Assembly (NCBI RefSeq): GCF_900104675.1
Contig: NZ_LT629944.1
Span: forward strand, 788,217-827,832
DNA from: Angelakisella massiliensis
Lineage (GTDB): Bacteria; Bacillota; Clostridia; Oscillospirales; Ruminococcaceae
Reading direction: 5' to 3'
DNA: 39,616 nucleotides
The position numbers and the translations under genes were made by a program. The notes beneath the pieces are model-generated. The model was not told where the DNA came from. It did not search any database and was given only the letters and a program-made list of their open reading frames with translations. Within the stretch, counting starts at the first letter, position 1; each line of letters begins with the position of its first letter. Below are positions 15,894-22,976 of this stretch, piece by piece.

Positions 15894-16703
15894 ATGGCGG
15901 CGAAGCAGCTTGAGGGGCATCCAGGTGATCGGATTGGTGATCTGAGGACGAATTTGGGGATGACAAAGAAAGAATTGAGCCGGAAAACCGGGATTGACGC
16001 ATCCCAGATTACCCGCATTGAAAACGGCAGCCTCAAAACCATCAGCAGCGATTATCTGATAAAGCTGGCAAAGGAATTGAAAACATCTACCGATTATATC
16101 CTCGGGCTTACCACTGTCAGAGTCCCGAAAAGTTATGATATTTCCGAATTGGGCTTGTCAAATGAAGCGGTCAAAGGGCTTGTGACCGGTGCGATTGATA
16201 TAGAAATCCTCAACCGTCTGCTGGAACACAAAAATTTCCCGCGGCTGATGCACTTGATACGGATTTATTTCCAAGACACAGCGGCGAGGGGGATTATGGC
16301 GAGGAACCAGCTTATTGATATGGCTACGGCTTCTCTGTCCGACCTGATGAAAGAATACCCGGAACATCGGGCGGAAGCAAAGCAGGATTTACAGTTTTTG
16401 AACGCCCAGAAGGTGGGAGAACACGAAGCGGAGATTGAGAAAATCAAAAATGTGTTCCTCGCTATCCTGCGGGATATTAAGAAAGACATTGACAACGGAG
16501 AGCCGCCGGGGGAAGCTGCCACCGCCGCAATGCTCCAAACCATGAGGGACACACTGGCAGGGCAACAGCAAGAGCCGCCGTCAATGGACGATGTTGCCGC
16601 AATGATTGCCGGACAGATCGGGCAATTTGTTCCGATGGACGAGGAAACGGCGGAACAATTCCGGCAGTTGGCAAAGAAGATGATGGAGCAGGCAGGAAAA
16701 TAA
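15894..16703 (+). CDS. XRE-family transcriptional regulator of the element
   Basis: 269 residues from the ATG at 15894, which has AGGAGGGGG 4 bp upstream; earlier in-frame ATGs lack this. HTH at about residues 17-60 (LGMTKKELSRKTGIDASQITRIENG). The rest is helical and acidic with a final segment rich in Met and Gln (DDVAAMIAGQIGQF..). Long XRE regulators of this kind head accessory modules of clostridial elements. It is divergent from the Cys-rich VLP/RepA/MobV genes, so it may control the switch between the two halves of the element (inference). Confidence 0.88.
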   Translation: MAAKQLEGHPGDRIGDLRTNLGMTKKELSRKTGIDASQITRIENGSLKTISSDYLIKLAKELKTSTDYILGLTTVRVPKSYDISELGLSNEAVKGLVTGAIDIEILNRLLEHKNFPRLMHLIRIYFQDTAARGIMARNQLIDMATASLSDLMKEYPEHRAEAKQDLQFLNAQKVGEHEAEIEKIKNVFLAILRDIKKDIDNGEPPGEAATAAMLQTMRDTLAGQQQEPPSMDDVAAMIAGQIGQFVPMDEETAEQFRQLAKKMMEQAGK

Positions 16704-16725
16704 AGATTCTATTGGGGGATTAAAT

Positions 16726-17259
16726 ATGGATGTATCAACTATTGTTAATATTATTTTGTGCGTTCTTTCGTTCATCCTGGCGGTTATCTCTGTCGTCACA
16801 GTTGTAATCACTTTACGCCAGAATAATAGGATGATTGAAGAATCAACACGACCGTTCATTTCTGTTTATACTGATGAAATTAACGCAGGCGATCCATTTT
16901 TCTATTTAGTTGTTAAGAACTTTGGAAAATCCACAGCTTACATAACAAAGTTTGAGTATGACTTCGATTTCAACGGATGCTATAAAATCCGGAATGATAG
17001 AGATTATTTGCAACAACTTAGTACTGCTGTTTTGGCTCCGGGGCAATCACGAATCTGCACACTTGATTATCAGAAAATAAATAAAGCCGTAACATTTACT
17101 CTTGAATACCATTCTGGGGCCAAAAAGACATATTCAGATAAATTTACGATTGATTTAAAAGCGGGCGTAAGTATGCCCTATGGTAAAGTTGCTACGGAGG
17201 GCAAAGAACTTCGCACGATTTCCTATGCTCTGCAAGAAATGTTGCAGAAAAACCTCTGA
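16726..17259 (+). CDS. Membrane-anchored protein of unknown function (cargo)
   Basis: 177 residues. One N-terminal membrane segment at about 5-30, then a short basic stretch, then a soluble domain that appears beta-rich (FYLVVKNFGKSTAYITKFEYDF near 57-78; TFTLEYHSGAKKTYSDKFTID near 124-144), like the C-terminal Ig-like domains of other small anchored proteins. GGGGG lies before the ATG. It follows the XRE gene by 22 bp and is AT-richer than it. No family name is offered; its position next to a restriction cassette makes a link with defence possible but unproven. Confidence 0.75.
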   Translation: MDVSTIVNIILCVLSFILAVISVVTVVITLRQNNRMIEESTRPFISVYTDEINAGDPFFYLVVKNFGKSTAYITKFEYDFDFNGCYKIRNDRDYLQQLSTAVLAPGQSRICTLDYQKINKAVTFTLEYHSGAKKTYSDKFTIDLKAGVSMPYGKVATEGKELRTISYALQEMLQKNL

Positions 17260-17369
17260 TGGTTCGCGTTGCCCATGTGCTGTATTGAAACACTTGCATC
17301 ATTTCGCTTAAACGAATATAATATACTTGGTTGGATGTAGACATTCAGGATGATTATGAGGTGTCGCAA

Positions 17370-17564
17370 GTGAATGGATATATAACGGTTCAAGAAGCTG
17401 CTGAAAAATGGGGAGTAACTCCACGACAAGTTCAGATATTGTGCAAAGAAAACCGCATAATGGGTGCGTCGCGCATGAGTCGTATCTGGATTATCCCGGA
17501 AAATGCCGAGAAACCAACGAAAGATAGCATTACAAGGACGAGGAAGAAAAATGACAAACAATAA
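17370..17564 (+). CDS. Small helix-turn-helix protein (MerR/excisionase type)
   Basis: 64 residues from a GTG with GAGG 8 bp upstream. GYITVQEAAEKWGVTPRQVQILCKENRI at about 3-30 is a MerR/excisionase-like winged HTH, followed by RMSRIWIIPENAEKPTKD, a common ending for such proteins. Its last codons overlap the methyltransferase start by 14 bp, so it belongs to the restriction operon. It could act as a controller of the operon or as a recombination directionality factor for the recombinase; the position favours the first, the fold suits either. Confidence 0.75.
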   Translation: MNGYITVQEAAEKWGVTPRQVQILCKENRIMGASRMSRIWIIPENAEKPTKDSITRTRKKNDKQ

Positions 17565-18741
17565 TTTGACAATGATTGACTTGTTTGCAGGTGCAGGTGG
17601 GTTATCTGAGGGGCTTTCTGAAGCCGGCTTTCATAGTTTGTTTGCTTCAGAAATTATGCCGGTGTATGCTGCAACATATCAAAAAAACCATCCATCGGCC
17701 AAAGTTTTGACCGCAGATATTCGTACCCTTGATGCTGACCAAATTCGGGATGAGTTAGGTATTGAGCGGGGCGAATTAGACCTTCTTGCGGGTGGGCCAC
17801 CCTGTCAGGGTTTTTCAATCAATGCTCCTGTGCGTAGCGTGCTGGATCAGCGGAACCACTTATTCAAAGAGTATCTTCGCTTTGTTGATGCCTTTGCGCC
17901 AAGAGCAATACTAATCGAAAATGTTCCTGGTCTTGTTTCTTTTGAACATGGAGCAACTCTCCATGCAATTTTGAATGCTTTGGCCGAATTGGGATATGGC
18001 GCGGATGTCCGTATTCTGGGAGCAGCATATTATGGTGTTCCTCAAATGAGGTGGAGGACGATTATACTCGGCTTAAGAGGGCGGAATCTGCCAGCTTTGG
18101 CGTTCCCAGAACCGATTTATCATGCACCTATAAAACCAAATTTTACAACAACTTTTGACGGACAACTTTTGGTGAAACTTCCTTCTCCCGAAGCATCTGC
18201 CAAATTTACGACGGTACAAGAGGCAATTGGAGATTTGCCCCTCTTAAAATGCGGTGAACGCGGGGCAGCTGTAAAGGAATATGCTTGCGAGCCGATGTGC
18301 GATTATCAGCGGCGGCTACGAATCGGGAGCAGTGGTGTATATAATCATGAAGCACCTCGGCTTTCAAAAGAAAACCAAGAAAGACTTAAGTATATCAAAC
18401 CCGGTGGAAATTGGACTGATATTCCTGATGATCTTTTACCAAAAGGGATGCAGAGGGCAAGAAAATCAGATCACACCAAGCGATATGGGCGTGTGACACC
18501 TGATGGTCTGGCCTCAACGATTTTGACGAAGTGTGATCCACATTGGGGGGCTTACTTCCATTATAGCCAAGATCGGTCTTTTACAGTAAGGGAAGCCGCG
18601 CGTATACAGTCGTTCCCAGATCATTTTATCTTTACAGGAACACAGGGCCAGCAGTTTGCACAAGTGGGAAATGCTGTTCCGCCTCTGTTGGCAGAAGCTG
18701 TCGGATTGGCATTGAAATCTATTTTAGAGGAGGGAAAATAA
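17551..18741 (+). CDS. DNA (cytosine-5) methyltransferase of a type II restriction-modification system
   Basis: 396 residues. Motif I DLFAGAGGLSEGL at 10-22, motif IV GGPPCQGFS with catalytic C85 at 81-89, motif VI ENVPG near 118-122, and motif X QVGNAVPPLLAEA near the C-terminus. Between motifs VIII and IX lies a target recognition region about 210-300. It transfers a methyl group from SAM to C5 of cytosine in its site and protects the DNA from the adjacent endonuclease. GAGGAAG lies before the ATG at 17551. It abuts the endonuclease gene with no gap. Confidence 0.97.
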   Translation: MTNNNLTMIDLFAGAGGLSEGLSEAGFHSLFASEIMPVYAATYQKNHPSAKVLTADIRTLDADQIRDELGIERGELDLLAGGPPCQGFSINAPVRSVLDQRNHLFKEYLRFVDAFAPRAILIENVPGLVSFEHGATLHAILNALAELGYGADVRILGAAYYGVPQMRWRTIILGLRGRNLPALAFPEPIYHAPIKPNFTTTFDGQLLVKLPSPEASAKFTTVQEAIGDLPLLKCGERGAAVKEYACEPMCDYQRRLRIGSSGVYNHEAPRLSKENQERLKYIKPGGNWTDIPDDLLPKGMQRARKSDHTKRYGRVTPDGLASTILTKCDPHWGAYFHYSQDRSFTVREAARIQSFPDHFIFTGTQGQQFAQVGNAVPPLLAEAVGLALKSILEEGK

Positions 18742-19653
18742 ATGGCCGGTTATATTGCGGAGTTCTTCGGCTATCGGACAGAGGATAAATCGGAGCAGGC
18801 TATCACAGCGGCGACGCGGCAACTTTGCCCTTTTCTTGGTACTCAGTGTACAAAGGTTTTATCTCGTGATCGCATCGTTGCCGGAGTATGTGCTGTTCGG
18901 CAAAAGACAGTGGGTTCCCCAAATGTGATTTGTTGTCCAAATCGGATCTACGCAGAAAATTATAAAATGTTACATCTCGTCGCACAGCAAGCATTTGGTT
19001 GTGAATTGGGGTTATATTCTGGTCGTGCAGCCGTAGAAAAAGCAAAATTGGAAAATGGTGCAATAGCTGTTTTCGGGCATGGATGGGGTGGAGAACTGCG
19101 CTTGCCCCAGCGTGCAGGTACAGGTTCCTATTTTGTCGATTGGGTTTTGGCCCGGCTGGATGGAAACGGAGAACTTACAGAGTTTACTGCCATTGAAGTA
19201 CAGACAATGGACACGACCGGAAATTATCGTGAGGCACGCTCTGCTCTTTTGGAGAATCGTGAAATTGTCGCAGATACGGTAGGGCTTAACTGGGAAAATG
19301 TCTCGAAGCGGATTATCCCCCAGCTCATCTATAAAGGACAAGTTTTGCAACGCGAAGATTTATGCAAGACGGGGCTATTCTTTGTGTGTCCTAAGGCAGT
19401 TTATGATCGTGTACTTAATAGACTGGGCGGGAAAGATCGCATTCCGCGTTTCCCTACTCAGCCAGCTTCCATTCACTTCCTTGCTTACGACTATCAGGGA
19501 GCTACTGCGGATGGAATGATTACTCCGCTTGGTATACTGGAAGAACACTGCACGACGGTCTACAAAGTGCAGGAGGCTTTTTCTTCAATGAATCTCCCAG
19601 AGGGGAATGTTTACCGCGATGCTATTCGTAGATCGCTATACGGTAATGATTAA
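18742..19653 (+). CDS. NotI-family restriction endonuclease
   Basis: 303 residues, starting right after the methyltransferase stop. The N-terminal Cys set C29, C36, C50 and C64/C65, spread through QLCPFLGTQC, GVC and VICCPNRIY, matches the Cys4 metal site known in NotI. The nuclease core reads YFVDWVLAR (D133) and AIEVQTMDTTGNY (E152, Q154): the unusual E-x-Q ending, instead of E-x-K, is the NotI pattern as I recall it. NotI cuts GCGGCCGC; the site of this enzyme may be the same or related, which cannot be told from the protein alone. The adjacent C5 methyltransferase makes it a complete type II pair. Confidence 0.88.
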   Translation: MAGYIAEFFGYRTEDKSEQAITAATRQLCPFLGTQCTKVLSRDRIVAGVCAVRQKTVGSPNVICCPNRIYAENYKMLHLVAQQAFGCELGLYSGRAAVEKAKLENGAIAVFGHGWGGELRLPQRAGTGSYFVDWVLARLDGNGELTEFTAIEVQTMDTTGNYREARSALLENREIVADTVGLNWENVSKRIIPQLIYKGQVLQREDLCKTGLFFVCPKAVYDRVLNRLGGKDRIPRFPTQPASIHFLAYDYQGATADGMITPLGILEEHCTTVYKVQEAFSSMNLPEGNVYRDAIRRSLYGND

Positions 19654-19698
19654 GATTACATATCAGTTGATAGTTTGGGATGAAATGGAGGGAACAAC

Positions 19699-21765
19699 TT
19701 GACCGGCGAAATGGGTGTGGCGCTCGACCTAATGCGACTTGAGGGTATTTGTAAAATGCTATTAGAAAGTCTTGAAGCAGATGAATTGGAGACTAAATTT
19801 CTTGCTGTAACAGGACAACAAAAAGTTGAAAATATTAAAAATTCCCTTCTGAAATTGACCAAAGCCGAATTGCGCCAGATTGTCGAGTTATCGCCTACAA
19901 TTACAGAGTCGGTTATAAAAAAGTACTACAATGAATATCGTTATGGCCGAAAACCAGGATTTGTATTATTCTGGGCAAGCGGCTTTATCGGGAAATCAAT
20001 AAATGAAGAACAATTGAAAAATGACCTGCAAAGAGTTCTTTCTGGCAAAACCTATAAAGAGGATGCGAAGTTTAAAGATTTGAAGTGCGTTGCCGCAACT
20101 AGCTGGAAAGAAAGCGAATCAACGGTTTTTGAGATAGGGCTCAGCTACTTAAAAAAATATTCTTTCATAACGGCAGACAACAACTTCGATTACATTCATG
20201 AGTTGACAGATTGTTTCGCATGGATAAATGCTGAAAAAGGATTTGTTGCCCTCTACAATATGCCCCCGTCCATTGAAGGTATTATAAAGCAGGCTGTTTT
20301 TCATTTATACGGTGTAAAGATGCTTGGCTTATCGCTAAATAGGAGTGTGTTAGACACGATCTTCGATCCAGACAATAGAAAAAAGATGTCTTTGACACAT
20401 TATAGTTCTGATAGTGAAAAACCTCAAAAGGCCACATTTTCAGACCCAGATTTGGCCTCAAAGCAGGAATCTATTCTAGCTGATTATGATGGATATGATA
20501 TTGCATCTTCACTCTATAGTGAAGGAATCGATGACGACACAACAGCTATTCTTGGAATTAATAGTCATCGTGGAAAACTCTATATAAACAGAAATTTGAC
20601 TACTACACAGTTCCGACAATGGAGCGTTCGCCGTATCAACACTATTATTGACTATTTTACTGATGTTTTCACAGACGAAGGAATAGATAAGATTGACCAC
20701 ATCCAACTCTTTAACGGAGCTACGTGGGGAAGACTACGCACTTCAGCAAGAGATATGCTGAACAATTTGGCGAAATGTATTTTGATCTGTAAGCAAAAAG
20801 GACTAACAAGTTATCCAATTTCAATTGAATCGTCTAATATGTTCTGGACATTCAAAAATAAAATTGACTATTGTTTCTTGTTAAACTGCGATAATTGTAA
20901 CGAAACCGTAATTCCTTCGTGTCCCAATTGTAGCAAGAGTATATTTACTTTGACAAAAAACGGCATAATTTGTCAATCCTGTGGTGAAACTGTACATTCA
21001 TTTCGATGTGAGTGTGGACATATCAATACAACATCTTCTGTCGAAGATTGCTTATCTGTGACACTCAAAGATGAATTTGCATCTTCGATAATACAGGAGT
21101 TACAGACGGTTGTCCCTTCAATATCTTTAGCGGAGAATGAGTTCCTAGCTATACACAATGGTTATTTGCACATCATGTGCTCTGACGGATATAAGAGACT
21201 GCTTCCTAAAGATATTCAAACCTTTGAACCACTGTATGCATTTACTTTGAATCAGTCAATTATTGATAACGCAAATTCTGTCCTAAGCCACTTAAAAGAA
21301 AAATGTAATCGACATCCAACGAATGAGATGTGCCAATCTTGTAAATATAAGACTCCTTCGACTCCTAGCGATTTAAAATGTTTGCAACAGCTATTTTGTG
21401 TCTTTAATGATTTTACGCCCAAACCACATCAAGGACAAGAATATGGCGATATTTCTATAAGTGTCATGTATGAGGGGCGGAAATGTAATCTGCAAGGGAT
21501 CATGAAATCTCAAACAAGCAAAATAACGCGATCATCAACTGTAGGCCGCGAGATTACAGATCAGGTTATAAAAGGCTTGGTAGATAATCGTACAGATATA
21601 ATTTCCGTTATTGTACCTGCGTTATTAGACGACCAGCTGATAGAAACATTATTGACCTTGGCGCGTCGGTTTAATAAAAAGCTCCTATTCCTTGACTCGG
21701 ATTTTATGTATCGACTTGAGTATTACTATGAGCTAAAAATAGCGCAAAGCAAAACTCAACCATGA
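19699..21765 (+). CDS. Unrecognised 688-residue Cys-rich protein, third gene of the restriction cassette
   Basis: Starts at TTG with GGAGGG 6 bp upstream, 45 bp after the endonuclease gene. Residues 1-390 are of mixed character with no motif I know. A double zinc-ribbon region has C397/C400, C408/C411, C425/C428 and C437/C439. A second Cys cluster is C536, C545, C548, C561. The C-terminal part (about 575-680) runs GDISISVMYEG, GIMKSQ, GREITDQVIKGL and then two hydrophobic strands; this order resembles a restriction-endonuclease-like fold, but the acidic residue expected two before K603 is Ile, so nuclease activity is doubtful. It shares the AT-rich base use of the cassette. It may be a DNA-binding or accessory defence protein. 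Confidence 0.7.
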   Translation: MTGEMGVALDLMRLEGICKMLLESLEADELETKFLAVTGQQKVENIKNSLLKLTKAELRQIVELSPTITESVIKKYYNEYRYGRKPGFVLFWASGFIGKSINEEQLKNDLQRVLSGKTYKEDAKFKDLKCVAATSWKESESTVFEIGLSYLKKYSFITADNNFDYIHELTDCFAWINAEKGFVALYNMPPSIEGIIKQAVFHLYGVKMLGLSLNRSVLDTIFDPDNRKKMSLTHYSSDSEKPQKATFSDPDLASKQESILADYDGYDIASSLYSEGIDDDTTAILGINSHRGKLYINRNLTTTQFRQWSVRRINTIIDYFTDVFTDEGIDKIDHIQLFNGATWGRLRTSARDMLNNLAKCILICKQKGLTSYPISIESSNMFWTFKNKIDYCFLLNCDNCNETVIPSCPNCSKSIFTLTKNGIICQSCGETVHSFRCECGHINTTSSVEDCLSVTLKDEFASSIIQELQTVVPSISLAENEFLAIHNGYLHIMCSDGYKRLLPKDIQTFEPLYAFTLNQSIIDNANSVLSHLKEKCNRHPTNEMCQSCKYKTPSTPSDLKCLQQLFCVFNDFTPKPHQGQEYGDISISVMYEGRKCNLQGIMKSQTSKITRSSTVGREITDQVIKGLVDNRTDIISVIVPALLDDQLIETLLTLARRFNKKLLFLDSDFMYRLEYYYELKIAQSKTQP

Positions 21766-21916
21766 ACAAGTGCCGGTTATATCCCCGCTGCCACTCCCGA
21801 AACCGCCCAGTTTTTTGCTCATTCCCATTCGCAAAAACCTGCCCGTTTTCCTGCCGGGCAAAGCGAGTGTTTCCATCCGGCAAAACCCTCATTTTACCCG
21901 CCAGCCGTGACAGCAG

Positions 21917-21953
21917 GTATAACACACTACACTTTGCAAGCAAAGCCGTGTGC
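21917..21953 (-). other. oriT of the MobV/pMV158 type
   Basis: On the minus strand GCACACGG, the hairpin CTTTGC-TT-GCAAAG, then GTGTAGTGTG/TTATAC. The last part matches the pMV158 nick region (TAGTGTG/TTATAC) as I know it, and the same GCACAC..GTGTG outer repeat and inner hairpin are present. The expected nick is between 21923 and 21922. It lies about 7.3 kb from the relaxase in the integrated form, but only about 3 kb away across attP in the circle. Confidence 0.85.
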
Positions 21954-22043
21954 CAAAGGGAGGCCCCTTTGGGAACCCCAGTTTTGTCGGAAAGCCGATA
22001 CAGCCTACACAAAAGTGCGGCTATACCCCACCCCTCCAAAACG

Positions 22044-22128
22044 CAAGCAGGCGGCATAGGCCAGCCCGTCCCCGGTGCTAATCTATGCCGCCTACTTGCC
22101 TGTATGGGCGCTTACTGTATCGCCCATA
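22044..22128. other. Two hairpins near the right end of the element
   Basis: CAAGCAGGCGGCATAG (22044-22059) pairs with CTATGCCGCCTACTTG (22083-22098) with one mismatch, and TATGGGCG (22103-22110) with CGCCCATA (22121-22128) perfectly. They could end transcription coming from the 688-residue gene before it enters spoIIID from the opposite side. No T-run follows. Confidence 0.55.
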
Positions 22129-22130
22129 TC

Positions 22131-22159
22131 AACCGTTCTAATTTATCACTTCCATATGT
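22131..22159. other. attR: recombinase arm site and core
   Basis: AACCGTTCTAATT (22131-22143) is the exact inverted copy of the left arm; the core TATGT is at 22155-22159, 11 bp further out. Confidence 0.85.
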
Positions 22160-22269
22160 ACCGTTGATTTTGAAATGTCGAATTTTTTGGCTGTATCCCG
22201 GACTGTCGCTCCGGTGTCGATGATGTATTGGGCAAAGCGGACGGCTCTGTCCTCCGGCAAGCCTTTCAA
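22138..22269 (-). pseudogene. spoIIID: spoIIID, N-terminal half with start codon, truncated by the element
   Basis: Starts at TTG (22267-22269) with AGAGGGGG upstream. Reads LPEDRAVRFAQYIIDTGA, then TVRDTAKKFDISKSTVH up to the core, the beginning of SpoIIID with the first helices of its HTH. The element then adds MEVIN and a TAG at 22138-22140, giving a 43-residue product cut inside the recognition helix. SpoIIID is made in the mother cell under sigma-E and activates or represses many mother-cell genes, including sigK in Bacillus. As integrated, the product should not bind DNA. No other damage is seen in this half. Confidence 0.93.
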
Positions 22270-22303
22270 ACCTGTACCCCCTCTGTCACGTTGTCTTACC
22301 ACC

Positions 22304-22332
22304 AATTTATGCGGAAAATACAGGCGGTATGC
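22304..22332 (-). promoter_or_regulatory. Candidate sigma-E promoter of spoIIID
   Basis: On the minus strand GCATACC (22326-22332), 14 bp, CATAAATT (22304-22311). The latter agrees with the sigma-E -10 pattern CATAnAnT. Transcription would begin about 28 bp before the TTG start. spoIIID is sigma-E dependent in Bacillus, which fits. Confidence 0.55.
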
Positions 22333-22410
22333 GGAAGGAAGCAACAGGTATTTTTTATAAAATCGCAGTCACCCTTCTTCTTTTAGAAAAAAGGCTGGAT
22401 AACAAACTAA

Positions 22411-22432
22411 GGGCCCGGCATAAGCCGGGCCC
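22411..22432. terminator. GC hairpin, left of the repeat array
   Basis: GGGCCCGGC-ATAA-GCCGGGCCC, identical to the hairpin at 22934-22955. On the minus strand it is followed by TTAGTTTGTT. Confidence 0.65.
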
Positions 22433-22509
22433 CAGACTGTAAGAATTATTGCAAAGTGCAAACAAAATTCAAAAACCATAAAAATCAGGACATGCGCCTG
22501 ACTTTTATA

Positions 22510-22930
22510 CCACGACCCGCGCCCACCAGGGCGCGAAACCGGGGGTATCACCGATGGTTTCGCCAGGAACCTGCGGCGTATCCAGGGGGACTGGGTCCCC
22601 CTGGAAGTGTGCCGAACCCCTTCGGCACACTCAGAGGGACATGTGCCTGATTTTTATACCACGACCCGCGCCCTCCGGGGCGCGAAACCGGGGGTATCGC
22701 CGCTGGTTTCGCCAGGAACCTGCGGCGTATCTAGGGGGACCGGGTCCCCCTGGAAGTGTGCCGAATGCCTTCGGCACACTCAGAGGGACATGCGCCTGAT
22801 TTTTATACTACGACCCGTGCCCACTGGGGCGCGAAACCGGGGGTATCGCCGCTGGTTTCGCCAGGAACCTGCGGCGTATCCAGGGGGACCGGGTCCCCCT
22901 GGAAGTGTGCCGAACTTTTTTCGGCACACC
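22510..22930 (+). repeat. Three tandem family A repeat units, 149-bp period
   Basis: Units begin at 22510, 22659 and 22808 (CCACGACCC, or CTACGACCC in the third). Each carries hairpins CGCGCCC/GGGCGCG, CGCCGC../..GCGGCG, CCAGGGGGAC/GTCCCCCTGG (TAGGGGGAC in the second) and GTGTGCCGAA/TTCGGCACAC. The lead-in at about 22450-22509 matches copy 2 near 10390-10435. Not a CRISPR: units abut with no unique spacers. Confidence 0.9.
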
Positions 22931-22933
22931 AAA

Positions 22934-22955
22934 GGGCCCGGCATAAGCCGGGCCC
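22934..22955 (-). terminator. Terminator after upp, right of the repeat array
   Basis: GGGCCCGGC-TTAT-GCCGGGCCC on the minus strand followed by TTTGG, 22 bp past the upp stop. The same hairpin recurs at 22411-22432. Confidence 0.75.
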
Positions 22956-22976
22956 CCACAGTCCAAAAATATTCTT

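Larger units (their letters stand above)
11753..22159. mobile_element. 10.4-kb integrative mobilizable element inserted in spoIIID
   Basis: Bounded by a 5-bp direct repeat of the core (TATGT on the plus strand at 11753-11757 and 22155-22159). It encodes a large serine recombinase, MobV relaxase, RepA_N-domain protein, Cys-rich VLP protein, XRE regulator and a restriction-modification cassette, and carries an oriT. It lacks a type IV secretion system, so it would depend on a helper for transfer. The unit between cores is 10,402 bp. The cargo at about 16.7-21.8 kb is clearly AT-richer than the host, consistent with transfer. Removal exactly restores spoIIID. Confidence 0.92.

Noticed and set aside
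15631-16002. Long N-terminal extension of the Cys-rich VLP protein
   Set aside because: It lies antisense to the XRE gene start and its ribosome binding site and has no family-like sequence beyond a short segment near the start.
22510-22930. Possible CRISPR array
   Set aside because: Units are 149 bp and abut directly; there are no short repeats with unique spacers and no cas genes.
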